Shown in pieces: positions 8,725-16,880 of a stretch of DNA of 64,000 bases. Below the pieces are notes generated by a model. The model was not told where the DNA came from. It saw only the letters and a list, made by a program, of their open reading frames with translations, and did no database searches. A program made the translations under genes and the position numbers. This DNA comes from Flammeovirgaceae bacterium UBA5585 (GTDB lineage: Bacteria; Bacteroidota; Bacteroidia; Cytophagales; Cyclobacteriaceae). Every line of letters starts with the position of its first letter. Position 1 is the stretch's first letter. The stretch is taken from assembly GCA_002425185.1 (NCBI GenBank), contig DILT01000013.1:248001-312000 (forward strand). The letters are read 5' to 3'.

Positions 8725-9108
8725 ATGAAAAAGAAACTAGTGTACGGCCTTTTAGTAGCCAACATCTTTTTAAGTACAGCTTTTCAGTGTGGTACTGATC
8801 CCATACCAACCAGCTGCTCTGTTCCGGCCATTGTTCGTGATCTTACCGGCCTGGATGGCTGTGGTTTTGTATTCGAATTAAATGATGGAACAAGGCTTAT
8901 TCCTGTTTGGGAATGGGGTTGGTGCGGAACGCCTCCTCTACCGAAAGGGGCAACGGAAGATCCTCTTTATAATTTTGAATTTTGGGAAGGAAGAGCTGTA
9001 CTCCTTGAATACGTTGAGCGAAAGGATTTTGCCACAGTGTGCATGGCCGGTAAACCCGTAAAAATTACATGCCTGAAAGAGGGACCATTCCCCATGCCAA
9101 CAAATTAG
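8725..9108 (+). CDS. Secreted cysteine-containing protein of unknown function, possible lipoprotein
   Basis: 127 residues. The signal sequence MKKKLVYGLLVANIFLSTAF is followed by QCG, so Cys22 may be lipidated, although Gln before Cys is unusual for a lipobox. The mature part has several cysteines (SCSVP, DGCGF, GWCGT, VCMAG, ITCLK), suggesting disulphides in the periplasm. A segment DGCGFVFELNDGTRLIPVWEWG looks like a small beta domain. I recognise no family. It follows rlmI by 61 bases and may be cotranscribed. Its stop is two bases from the convergent amidohydrolase stop. Confidence 0.75.
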   Translation: MKKKLVYGLLVANIFLSTAFQCGTDPIPTSCSVPAIVRDLTGLDGCGFVFELNDGTRLIPVWEWGWCGTPPLPKGATEDPLYNFEFWEGRAVLLEYVERKDFATVCMAGKPVKITCLKEGPFPMPTN

Positions 9109-9110
9109 GC

Positions 9111-10409
9111 TTATTTCATAAACATGTAGTCTAACGTCACATTCAGCATTGCTCGTAATCCTATCAGCAACCCGCGCTCATCAATCATAAAATCGGGCGT
9201 ATGGTGGGCCGGTACCTTGGTGGGATCCTGGTTGGGTGGCATGGCTCCGATAAAAAAGAAAAAACCAGGAACTTTCTTTTGGTAAAAGGCAAAATCTTCA
9301 GCGCCTGTTACCGCATTTATGCGAACAACATTTTTTTCACCGGCCGCTTTTTGTAAGCTCGCTACCATTTTTTCAGTAAGTACCGGATCGTTGTACGTAA
9401 CAGGAGTTTTTTTATCAATCACTACCTCAGCTGTTGCACCGGCACTCTCAGCAATTTTAGTCGCGGTTAACCTTATCTTTTCATGAATTTTTTCCTGCAT
9501 GCCTTCATCCAGCGTGCGAATGGTTCCTGCCATAAAAGCTTCTTCTGGAATAATGTTTTCACGAATACCGGCCTGAAATCTTCCAATGGTTATTACGGCC
9601 GCTTCTTTCGTGAGCTCGGTTTGCCGGCTCACAATGGTTTGAAGCCCGGTTATGATTTGCGCACTCACTACAATTGGATCTACCGACATCCATGGATAGG
9701 CTCCGTGCGACTGTCGGCCCTTTACTGTTATCGAAAACCAATCAGATGCCGCCATGGTACCTGCAGGCCGATACGTAATTCTACCCAGCGGAGTAATTGA
9801 ACTGATGTGCAACCCAAAAATCACATCCACTTTTGGGTTTTCCAAAACCCCTTGCCTTACCATTAAGTCTGCTCCGCCTTCTTCACCGGCCGGTGGCCCC
9901 TCTTCCGAGGGTTGGAAGATAAATTTGATGGTACCCTTTAACTCACTTTTGCTTTTTGCAAGCACTTCTGCAGTGGCCATCAATACAGCCACGTGTGTAT
10001 CATGACCACAAGCATGCATCACGCCAGTTTCCTGTCCGTTAAAAACAGTTTTTTCCTTTGATGCAAAGGATAAACTGTTGCGCTCTGTTACCGGCAAGGC
10101 ATCAATATCTGCACGCAGTGCAATAACAGGCCCAGGCTTTCCTCCTCTCAAAATTCCGACTACACCTGTATGGGCAACACCCGTTTGAACTTCAATACCC
10201 AGTGACTTTAAGTGTTCCGCAATTTTCGCTGCCGTTTTAAATTCACGATTGCCCAGCTCAGGATGTTGATGAATATCCCTTCTCCATTCAATCATTCGCG
10301 GCTCAATAGCTGTGGCCAACTGCTCAACTTTAGTCTGGAGTTTGGGATTTATTTGCGCGAAAGAAGGCAAGAACACAACAAGTAAAATTCCACCGATGAT
10401 GTTTTTCAT
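9111..10409 (-). CDS. M20D family amidohydrolase/metallopeptidase (hippurate hydrolase type)
   Basis: 432 residues with signal peptide MKNIIGGILLVVFLPSFAQ. Di-metal binding motifs of the M20D family are seen: RADIDALPV, MHACGHDTHVAVLM, and the catalytic pair in FIFQPSEEGPPAGEEGGA, with a final HHTPDFMID histidine motif. A lid/dimerisation domain lies between about 200 and 310. Relatives hydrolyse N-acyl amino acids or peptides. The signal peptide places it in the periplasm, so a scavenging role is likely. The substrate cannot be told from sequence. It diverges from the Rieske gene with only 60 bases between start codons. Confidence 0.92.
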   Translation of the reverse strand: MKNIIGGILLVVFLPSFAQINPKLQTKVEQLATAIEPRMIEWRRDIHQHPELGNREFKTAAKIAEHLKSLGIEVQTGVAHTGVVGILRGGKPGPVIALRADIDALPVTERNSLSFASKEKTVFNGQETGVMHACGHDTHVAVLMATAEVLAKSKSELKGTIKFIFQPSEEGPPAGEEGGADLMVRQGVLENPKVDVIFGLHISSITPLGRITYRPAGTMAASDWFSITVKGRQSHGAYPWMSVDPIVVSAQIITGLQTIVSRQTELTKEAAVITIGRFQAGIRENIIPEEAFMAGTIRTLDEGMQEKIHEKIRLTATKIAESAGATAEVVIDKKTPVTYNDPVLTEKMVASLQKAAGEKNVVRINAVTGAEDFAFYQKKVPGFFFFIGAMPPNQDPTKVPAHHTPDFMIDERGLLIGLRAMLNVTLDYMFMK

Positions 10410-10469
10410 TCGAACTGATTTTAATTTGAATCAAGGTAGAAAAAAGGTGATCTTCGCCAAAGCTGAGGT

Positions 10470-10793
10470 ATGCAATGGATAAAAATATTTCCGGATGAGG
10501 CTGTTGCCCGTACGCGCATTCAAAACGATAAGCCACAATTAGTGGTCATCGGAGAAAAGCGAATATGCCTGGTTGTTCATAATAATCAGTTTTTTGCAGT
10601 TCAGGATCGCTGTACGCACAATGGAGATTCGTTGAGCAAAGGACATATTAATTATCTCGGTGAAGTTATCTGCCCCTGGCACAATTACAGGTTCTCACTT
10701 CAAACGGGCCGTGAGTCTTCGTCACGATCTGCTGACTTGATTTCCTATCCGGTTAAAATAAATGAAGATGGTTTTTTTATTGGTATCTTTTGA
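10470..10793 (+). CDS. Rieske [2Fe-2S] ferredoxin-like protein
   Basis: 107 residues forming a single Rieske domain. The cluster ligands are in CTHNGDSLSKG (Cys, His) and CPWHNYRFSLQTG (Cys, His), spaced as in NirD-like and dioxygenase ferredoxins. There is no signal peptide or membrane helix, so it is soluble and cytoplasmic, unlike the Rieske protein of the bc1 complex. The linking loop lacks the disulphide cysteines of bc1 Rieske proteins, which also supports the ferredoxin type. Role: small electron carrier for an unidentified oxygenase or reductase; no partner enzyme lies beside it. Confidence 0.9.
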   Translation: MQWIKIFPDEAVARTRIQNDKPQLVVIGEKRICLVVHNNQFFAVQDRCTHNGDSLSKGHINYLGEVICPWHNYRFSLQTGRESSSRSADLISYPVKINEDGFFIGIF

Positions 10794-10833
10794 CCGTTGA
10801 AAATACTATCGTAAGGTTTGCGTTATAGTTGAA

Positions 10834-11814
10834 ATGAAAATCGTTCACATTTTTTTTCTTCTGGTTCCCGGTTTCCTGATTGCCCAGGTAAATGATCAGG
10901 CTGTAGTAAGTCGACTGAAGTCTGCAGGTGCGCTGCCCGAAAAAATTCTTAACACAAGAAGTGCCGTATTCTACAGCCCCAACTTAACAAAAAAAGAAAT
11001 TGATGAAATTCACGCAAGTCTGTCGCGAACGGGAGTTGATGCGGTTGCCTATTTTGAAATCGACAGGGTTTTTGCGGGGCGTGATGTTACGTTAGCCTTT
11101 AGCGAGTATTTCACCGGGCGCGAAATCAGCAACTTTGTTATTGTTGAAAAATCAGACGCAACCTACAAGGTGGCTGTGACAGCTTTTAATGGCCATGAAG
11201 ATTTGATTGAGCACGATCAAAGCGCCTGGGTGGTGGAAGATGCTTATCTAAAAGAAACACTTCGTGTGCTTTACAGCACCGCCATAAATGCTTATCGAAA
11301 GCAAAACCTACTGATTGGTGATGTTGCTGAAACCCGGTTAAGTATAAATGTGATTACCGGAAGAAGAACGGAAGCATTTGCAACCGACTTAAAAGTTGAC
11401 CGGCTGGCAGTACAAAAATTCGGAGACGAAAAACTGGATCGTGAGTTGGAGGAAATTATGAAGGACTATCCCTTTAAGTATACACTTGTAGAAAATACTA
11501 TTCCTGAAACTGAATTGCGAAAGCAAGGCATGTTCTACATCCTATGCATGATTCATTCCCGGGGGCCTGTGGCCAAGCAATTGCTCGGTTTTGAGGTGGG
11601 CGAAGCAGAAACAGCACTGGTCTCCGTTACCTATCGCAATGGTCAGGAACAATTGAAGACCATTCCGGCAAGCACGCCTGTTTATAAATTCTATGCACGA
11701 CAAATTCAATTCAACAATGTCTTTTTGGGAACCCGGTGGGACGCTGACGTTACCTGGCAACAAGCCTTGAAAAATTTTATAATGGGCTTTAAGCGGGAGT
11801 TAAGGATAAATTAA
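10834..11814 (+). CDS. Secreted protein of unknown function, Cytophagales-type
   Basis: 326 residues with a signal peptide (MKIVHIFFLLVPGFLIAQ) and no further membrane segment. It has an alpha/beta pattern with no catalytic motif I recognise. The C-terminal part (VYKFYARQIQFNNVFLGTRWDADVTWQQALKNFI) contains a LG..WDAD.TW motif that I associate with a family of unknown function in this order. It follows the Rieske gene after 40 bases on the same strand, but one is cytoplasmic and the other exported. Function not known. Confidence 0.8.
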   Translation: MKIVHIFFLLVPGFLIAQVNDQAVVSRLKSAGALPEKILNTRSAVFYSPNLTKKEIDEIHASLSRTGVDAVAYFEIDRVFAGRDVTLAFSEYFTGREISNFVIVEKSDATYKVAVTAFNGHEDLIEHDQSAWVVEDAYLKETLRVLYSTAINAYRKQNLLIGDVAETRLSINVITGRRTEAFATDLKVDRLAVQKFGDEKLDRELEEIMKDYPFKYTLVENTIPETELRKQGMFYILCMIHSRGPVAKQLLGFEVGEAETALVSVTYRNGQEQLKTIPASTPVYKFYARQIQFNNVFLGTRWDADVTWQQALKNFIMGFKRELRIN

Positions 11815-11932
11815 TGTTAATTACCTGCATAATTGACCAAAACAAAAGGAACCCTTTTTTTGCCCTTGCGTTGAATAGAGTAGGTGTGGTGCTGGCATGA
11901 TGCTTGCAGCCACTGTTTTAAAGAAGAAGATT

Positions 11933-12322
11933 ATGGAGAAGAAGTTGGTTTTAATCAGTTTGCTAACGCTCAGCCTTGGTTCTGTTTTTGCTTATTCTTC
12001 CAGTATTGCCATTCAAACCTCCAGGCAATCGTTCATGCAGGTATACATTAATGGCAAACTTTTCAATAAACAGCCTGAAAATTTTGTACGGGTTAAAAGC
12101 AATGCCGGCTCGTATAAGATTGAAGTAAAAGTATTAAACCCCTACGATAAAGAATGGTACATGGTGCGCCAGGCGGTACGAATCGAAAAGGGATTTGAGT
12201 ATTACTATAAAATTGAATTTGCTGAAGGGCAGCGACCTAAACTTAAGGCCATACGAACTTATCCTGTATACAGCCATTTCTTTTTAAACCCCGCATTGTA
12301 TAACAGGCACCCTACTTCTTAA
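11933..12322 (+). CDS. Small secreted protein, resembles the N-terminal part of DUF4476 proteins
   Basis: I choose the ATG at 11933 rather than the one at 11897, because MEKKLVLISLLTLSLGSVFA is then a clean signal peptide; this gives 129 residues. The mature part is a small beta sandwich: SRQSFMQVYINGKLFNKQ, NFVRVKSNAGSYKIEVKVL, EYYYKIEF. The pattern of a short extracellular domain with YINGK and a charged beta strand resembles the start of DUF4476 proteins, but the C-terminal DUF4476 helical part is missing. Its last eleven bases overlap the convergent membrane-protein gene. Function unknown. Confidence 0.75.
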   Translation: MEKKLVLISLLTLSLGSVFAYSSSIAIQTSRQSFMQVYINGKLFNKQPENFVRVKSNAGSYKIEVKVLNPYDKEWYMVRQAVRIEKGFEYYYKIEFAEGQRPKLKAIRTYPVYSHFFLNPALYNRHPTS

Positions 12323-12647
12323 CTTCCTTTTTTCGCGAGCGAGATAGTAATACAATAGCGAAAACAATCAGCAGAAAAGCTAAGGGTCTAAGGAAATGAA
12401 AATGTGGAAAATAATCCACGTCCCAGCCGAAAATTCCACCAAAAATCCAGCTGAATACCTCAGCAATTGCTCCAAAGATTGCTCCAAGCACACCTCCCAG
12501 TATTCCAAAAAAGCCTGCCACAATTCCAATAATCGCTCCGAATAAACCTATGGCTAATCCGAAAAGGCCACCGGCAATTCCTATCCATATAGGAAATGTT
12601 AGCAGGAGTAAAAATATTATGAGTGCATTTGAAGTAGATTTAGACAT
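12312..12647 (-). CDS. Glycine-rich small membrane protein of unknown function
   Basis: 111 residues, almost wholly hydrophobic. One helix at the N-terminus (ALIIFLLLLTFPIWIGIAGGLF) leads into a glycine-rich repeat of the type GLFGAIIGIVAGFFGILGG. A short polar, histidine- and tryptophan-containing loop (GWDVDYFPHFHFLRP) and a last helix (LAFLLIVFAIVLLSRS) follow, with a basic tail RSRKKEVKK. Such glycine-zipper stretches pack helices tightly in membranes. Similar small proteins sit beside envelope stress modules in other Bacteroidota, but nothing nearby shows that here. No enzyme motif. Confidence 0.75.
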   Translation of the reverse strand: MSKSTSNALIIFLLLLTFPIWIGIAGGLFGLAIGLFGAIIGIVAGFFGILGGVLGAIFGAIAEVFSWIFGGIFGWDVDYFPHFHFLRPLAFLLIVFAIVLLSRSRKKEVKK

Positions 12648-12868
12648 GGCTCAAGCTTTTAAATTCATTTTCAAAAACCTAACCAGTCTTTAAAACCTAT
12701 GTTTTTAGCCTGAAAATGAGTGGTGCATGAGAAAGATCATTCAAATCTGTTCAATATTGTACAGCTAAAGTGTACGAAATTGCAGATCAAAACCTTACTA
12801 TTCAGTAAATTTCAACGCGCTCATGCTTCGGGTTAAACTTGCTGAGCAAGGCTCATGTTATTAAAAAT

Positions 12869-14509
12869 ATGTATCGGTGGCTGATCCCTCTTGTTTTGGT
12901 TAGTTCAACTGCATTCTGCCAGAAGGTTGTTGAGGGAAAGGTTGTTGATAAAGAAACCGGCAGTCCTGTGCCCTTCGCCTCCATTGGCATTGTGGGTACT
13001 TCAAAAGGTACAAGCTCAAATCTTAACGGGCAATTTTCATTACTGGTTGAAGAGCCTTTTTCAATAAAAATAAGCTGTGTAGGGTATGAATCCCGGGTCA
13101 TTACTTCGCTTGAAGATCTTAATTTGATTCAACTGAACCCTGCCTCCATCGAACTTAATGAGATTATTGTCTATCGGAAACTGATTGATCCGGCACGCAT
13201 CGTACGAAGAGCCTTTGCCAACGTAACAAACAACTACAACACTCAACCCTTTCTGCAAAATTTTTTTTACCGGCACTATTGCAAGGATGATTCTGAATAT
13301 GGAAGATTAATTGAGGCTTCTGTTGATGTCTGGAAACACCGTGGTTATAAATCCACTCAACGCATGGCGGGTGAAAAGGAGGAGATTCGGGTAACACAAC
13401 TCCGGAGAAGCCTGGATAATACTATCGCGGCACAAGGTCATGAGCCTATCGCCATCAGCAACATTTTGCAGGCTGATGTTGTAGGGTATCAACTACAGGA
13501 AAAAGGCAAACAACTATCGTTTTACAACACGGTGAGTAATCTGCGGGCAGATTTTGACCGGTATAGTTTTTCCTATGACGCTACAACCGTTTATGATGGC
13601 CAGGAAGTATTTCTCATTGCGTATACCAGTAGAAAAGACTCTATACTTACCACATCCGGTTACATTGACTTGCCGGTAATATCAGGAACATTATACATCA
13701 CTACCGATCGCTATGCCATTGTAAAAACAGAAGAAATAAAATCAGAGGGGCCAAACGTAATCCGTACCTCGGCCTATTACCGAAAAACAGGTGATAAATA
13801 CTATCCGTACCACTTTATTCGTGAGGGTGAAAATCACGCTTCAGACAAAAGTGTTCATCAGTATCATATTGAACTGATGTCAACAGAAATCAAGTATGGT
13901 ATTGAAGCAAAATTTATTGGACGTGAGCCGGGAAAAGAGGAGTTGCTGAAAATTCCCTATGACTCATCGTATTGGAAGACCAACACCATCCTGAAAACAA
14001 CACCCCTGGAAGACAAAATCATTCGTGATTTAGGTGGTGGGGAGTCGTTGAGTCAGCAATTTGTTCGATACCAGCAATACGAATGGAGTACAGCTGATGG
14101 GGGCCAAAATGGAGAAGATAAGTTTGCTTGGTTCAAAGAACACAACAAAGGTAATCGAATGTTATTTCTTGTTTTTTGGGATAGCCAATGTGATCTCCCT
14201 TGTATTGTAGAGCTGGAACACGCCAAGCGTTTGCAAAGGCAATTCAGAAAAGATCTCTATGTTGTGATGCTCTCGTTGGAAAATGACGAAGTCCGCTGGA
14301 AGCAACTCCTTACCAGGTATAATTTATTTTCAGATGGAACTATAAACTACCGGATTGGTTCAACCACTGAACTAAAACGGCTTTATAAAATCAAAGAAAC
14401 TCCTGCTTTTATATTGCTCACAAAGAATGGAGACATTCATAGTACAGAAAACCTTCGTCCAGGCAATTTCCTTTTAGAGAACGAAATCAGGGCCTTGATC
14501 GAACAATAG
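12869..14509 (+). CDS. Exported protein: carboxypeptidase-like regulatory domain fused to a thioredoxin-like domain
   Basis: 546 residues from the ATG at 12869. The TTG at 12839 is possible but would add a poor prefix to the signal peptide MYRWLIPLVLVSSTAFCQ. Residues about 20-110 form a CarboxypepD_reg-like beta domain (GKVVDKETGSPVPFASIGI, CVGYES). The middle 300 residues resemble the DUF5686-like outer-membrane-linked region (PARIVRRAFANVTNNY). The last 120 residues look thioredoxin/TlpA-like (LFLVFWDSQCDLPC, then TPAFILLTKNGDI with the cis-Pro position). The cysteine pair is C-X3-C instead of C-X2-C. It may act in the periplasm on redox or cell-surface processing. The function is not established. 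Confidence 0.75.
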   Translation: MYRWLIPLVLVSSTAFCQKVVEGKVVDKETGSPVPFASIGIVGTSKGTSSNLNGQFSLLVEEPFSIKISCVGYESRVITSLEDLNLIQLNPASIELNEIIVYRKLIDPARIVRRAFANVTNNYNTQPFLQNFFYRHYCKDDSEYGRLIEASVDVWKHRGYKSTQRMAGEKEEIRVTQLRRSLDNTIAAQGHEPIAISNILQADVVGYQLQEKGKQLSFYNTVSNLRADFDRYSFSYDATTVYDGQEVFLIAYTSRKDSILTTSGYIDLPVISGTLYITTDRYAIVKTEEIKSEGPNVIRTSAYYRKTGDKYYPYHFIREGENHASDKSVHQYHIELMSTEIKYGIEAKFIGREPGKEELLKIPYDSSYWKTNTILKTTPLEDKIIRDLGGGESLSQQFVRYQQYEWSTADGGQNGEDKFAWFKEHNKGNRMLFLVFWDSQCDLPCIVELEHAKRLQRQFRKDLYVVMLSLENDEVRWKQLLTRYNLFSDGTINYRIGSTTELKRLYKIKETPAFILLTKNGDIHSTENLRPGNFLLENEIRALIEQ

Positions 14510-14530
14510 TTTTATCCTGTGCATAAAAAA

Positions 14531-14558
14531 TAAAACCCGGAATTACTCCCGGGTTTTT
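14531..14558. terminator. Bidirectional rho-independent terminator
   Basis: AAAACCCGG (14532-14540) pairs with CCGGGTTTT (14549-14557), loop of eight bases, with T runs on both strands (A run at 14525-14530 and 14532-14535, T run to 14558). It serves the convergent upstream gene and the acyl-CoA dehydrogenase operon. Confidence 0.9.
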
Positions 14559-14636
14559 CGTTGATCGTTGTTGGTTATTCGTTGATCGATCAAAATCTGT
14601 CTTCGATTAACGGATAACGAACAACTAACAACGATT
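14557..14636. repeat. Palindromic intergenic repeat, copy A (3' end of fad operon)
   Basis: Left arm 14558-14588 and right arm 14603-14635 are imperfect inverted copies sharing the core TCGTTGTTRGTTNTTCGTT on the left and its complement on the right. It is built from runs of GTTGTT/GGTT/TTCG units. The right end merges with the stop codon of the acyl-CoA dehydrogenase gene (TAA at 14638-14636). Confidence 0.8.
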
Positions 14637-16438
14637 TAAAACGGATACGCCCCTTTTTCAATCACATAATTGGCCACTTTCCGTCTGGCTTCTTTCAGGT
14701 TATAGGGATCAATCTTGGTAAAGCGTTTTAATCCCATCAACATTAAACGCTGCTCATCGCCATCGGCAAACGAAGTTATGGCCTCACGGCCGGCAGCGGC
14801 TGCTTTGTTCACCGCATGATGTAAGTAGATCATGGCCATTTCCTTCTGCAGTTCACAGGCTTTCTCCCCACGAATTCCAATCAGTTTTTCAACTCGCAGT
14901 AAAGTTGATTCCGCCACATAGCCTTCAATCATCATATCCGCCAGGTTCATCAAGATCTCCTGCTCGTCCGATAACTTCATCATGAATTTCTGCACGGCAG
15001 CACCGGCTACCATCAAGCCGGCTTTTTTCAAATTGGCAAGTGCCTTTTTTTCCTTCACAAACACACCTTCTTCATCACTTGCTCCAAAATCAGGAATTGA
15101 CATTAATTCCTTTTGAACGGCCATTGCCGGATTCATGAGATCTAAGGTTCCCTTCATGGCGCGCTTCAAAATCATATCTACTGTAAGCAGCCGGTTGATT
15201 TCATTGGTGCCTTCAAATATCCGGTTGATACGTGCATCGCGGTACGCACGATCCATAGGGCCTTCGGCCGAAAAGCCCATGCCCCCATAAATCTGAACCC
15301 CTTCATCAACGGTGTAGTCGAGCACTTCGGAGCCATGCACTTTAAGGATAGCACATTCAATCGCAAACTCTTCCAATGCTTTTAGTCGTGCTTTTCCGGC
15401 ATCCATTCCTCCTGCTACAAATGCATTGTAGGCATCATCAATATTTTGCGAAGCCCGGTAATGTGCCGATTCGGACGCAAAAATCCTGGTGCATGCTTCG
15501 GCTATTTTATACTTAATTGCTCCGAAATTGGCAATCGATGTTCCAAACTGTTTACGCTCTTTGGCATAATTTACAGCGGTAGATACACACATTTTACTTC
15601 CACCAACGGCTGCCACGCCCAGCTTAATCCTTCCGATATTCAAAATATTAACGGCTATCTTAAATCCGTTCTCGCGTTCGCTCAACAAATTCTCTACCGG
15701 CACTTTACAGTCGTTAAAGAAAATCTGGCGGGTGGACGAACCCTTTATACCCATCTTCTTTTCTTCTTCATTCATGGTAATGCCCCCAAAAGTTTTCTCT
15801 ACGATAAAGGCACTCAGGTTTTTATCGTTGTCAATTTTGGCGAACACCACAAACACATCAGCAAAACCACCGTTGGTGATCCACATCTTTTGACCGTTGA
15901 TAACATAGTGCTTTCCATCTGCACTAAGTACGGCTTTTGTCTTTCCGCTGTTAGCGTCAGAACCAGAATCAGGTTCTGTCAGGCAGTAGGCCGCTTTCCA
16001 CTCGCCCGTTGCTAGTTTGGGAATATATTTCTTCTTCTGCTCCTCATTTCCATAATATAAAATCGGTAAGGTGCCGATACCGGTATGTGCCGAAATGCCT
16101 ACTGCAAACGAATGGCCAGCGCCAAGAACTTCTGCCACCAGCATAGCTGTGTTGAAATCCATACCGAAGCCACCGTATTCCTGCGGCACCGATGTTCCCA
16201 ACAAGCCCAGTTCACCGGCCTTATCCAGTAGCGAAGGCATCAGTTCTGGATGCTTCATGGAATCAATTTCGTCCAGTCGTGGATGAATTTCCTTCTTTAA
16301 AAAATCTTCGCATTGCTGCTTGATCATCAGTTGCTCTTCATTGAATTCTTCCGGAATGAAGATTTCACTTGCCTGCGTTTCGCGAATCAGGAATTCGCCT
16401 CCTTTGATTGCGTTTTTAGTCTTGACTGCTGCTTCCAT
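14636..16438 (-). CDS. fadE: Acyl-CoA dehydrogenase (long form)
   Basis: 600 residues. First step of beta-oxidation: FAD-dependent oxidation of acyl-CoA to trans-2-enoyl-CoA. The ACAD core is clear: CLTEPDSGSDANS, KMWITNGG, ERKQFGTSIANFGAIKYKIAE, QIYGGMGFSAEGPMDRAYRDARI and the catalytic glutamate in RIFEGTNEINR. A C-terminal extension of about 170 residues follows, as in the larger Bacteroidota and VLCAD-like enzymes, where it helps dimerise or bind the membrane. It lies at the end of the marR-fadB-thiolase operon. Its start codon lies inside the reading frame of the four-helix-bundle gene. Confidence 0.94.
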   Translation of the reverse strand: MEAAVKTKNAIKGGEFLIRETQASEIFIPEEFNEEQLMIKQQCEDFLKKEIHPRLDEIDSMKHPELMPSLLDKAGELGLLGTSVPQEYGGFGMDFNTAMLVAEVLGAGHSFAVGISAHTGIGTLPILYYGNEEQKKKYIPKLATGEWKAAYCLTEPDSGSDANSGKTKAVLSADGKHYVINGQKMWITNGGFADVFVVFAKIDNDKNLSAFIVEKTFGGITMNEEEKKMGIKGSSTRQIFFNDCKVPVENLLSERENGFKIAVNILNIGRIKLGVAAVGGSKMCVSTAVNYAKERKQFGTSIANFGAIKYKIAEACTRIFASESAHYRASQNIDDAYNAFVAGGMDAGKARLKALEEFAIECAILKVHGSEVLDYTVDEGVQIYGGMGFSAEGPMDRAYRDARINRIFEGTNEINRLLTVDMILKRAMKGTLDLMNPAMAVQKELMSIPDFGASDEEGVFVKEKKALANLKKAGLMVAGAAVQKFMMKLSDEQEILMNLADMMIEGYVAESTLLRVEKLIGIRGEKACELQKEMAMIYLHHAVNKAAAAGREAITSFADGDEQRLMLMGLKRFTKIDPYNLKEARRKVANYVIEKGAYPF

Positions 16439-16847
16439 ATTCTTCTAGTATTTCGTTGATCGTTGTTGGTTGTTCGTTATTTGATTGTCTTTGAAAATAA
16501 TTGATAAATCCATTCAGTAATTTTTTGCATCTGGTAATTCGAGCGGAAACATCCATGACTTCTTGCTCTGTAATGTATCCTAAGTCACCCGCTACGATTA
16601 ATTGTGTTTCAAGCTCATACAGTGACGCTCTTGCTATAAAGAAAAATTGCGTAGAGTCACGAAAATGATTACGGCCACATCCTTCTGCAATATTGGATGG
16701 AACTGAAACTGCTGCCCTTCTTGATTGTGTCGTCAGACCGAATTGCTCGTCCTTTGGAAATTTTCTGGTAAGCTCATAAACCGACTTAACCAAGAGTCGC
16801 GTTTGTTGCCATACATCTAAATCCTTATATGAAATAATTTCTCCCAT
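16416..16847 (-). CDS. Four-helix-bundle protein (23S rRNA intervening-sequence/S23 family)
   Basis: 143 residues. The family signature is clear: YKDLDVWQQTRLLVKSVYEL, FPKDEQFGLTTQSRRAAVSV, PSNIAEGCGR and the helix of RASLYELETQL. Proteins of this group (TIGR02436-type, related to Avd of diversity-generating retroelements) form small basic helical bundles; their role is poorly known. Members are usually about 115-125 residues. Here the tail NNEQPTTINEILEEYGSSSQD is translated from a palindromic repeat and the first codons of the acyl-CoA dehydrogenase gene (23-base overlap). It interrupts the thiolase-dehydrogenase junction and is flanked on both sides by inverted repeat arms, so it looks like an inserted unit. 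Confidence 0.9.
   Translation of the reverse strand: MGEIISYKDLDVWQQTRLLVKSVYELTRKFPKDEQFGLTTQSRRAAVSVPSNIAEGCGRNHFRDSTQFFFIARASLYELETQLIVAGDLGYITEQEVMDVSARITRCKKLLNGFINYFQRQSNNEQPTTINEILEEYGSSSQD
16452..16488. repeat. Repeat arm B, downstream side of the four-helix-bundle gene
   Basis: Contains GTTGTTGGTTGTTCGTT at 16462-16478, the same core as in copies A, D and E. It is read through by the last part of the four-helix-bundle frame. It is in inverted orientation relative to arm C. Confidence 0.8.
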
Positions 16848-16848
16848 T

Positions 16849-16880
16849 CGATCAACGAATAACCAACAACGAACAACTAA
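16849..16880. repeat. Repeat arm C, upstream side of the four-helix-bundle gene
   Basis: On the plus strand it reads CGATCAACGAATAACCAAC, then AACGAACAACTAA; the complement GTTGTTCGTTGTTGGTT matches the other copies. It contains the thiolase stop codon (TAG at 16879-16877) and ends just before the four-helix-bundle start codon. Confidence 0.8.
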
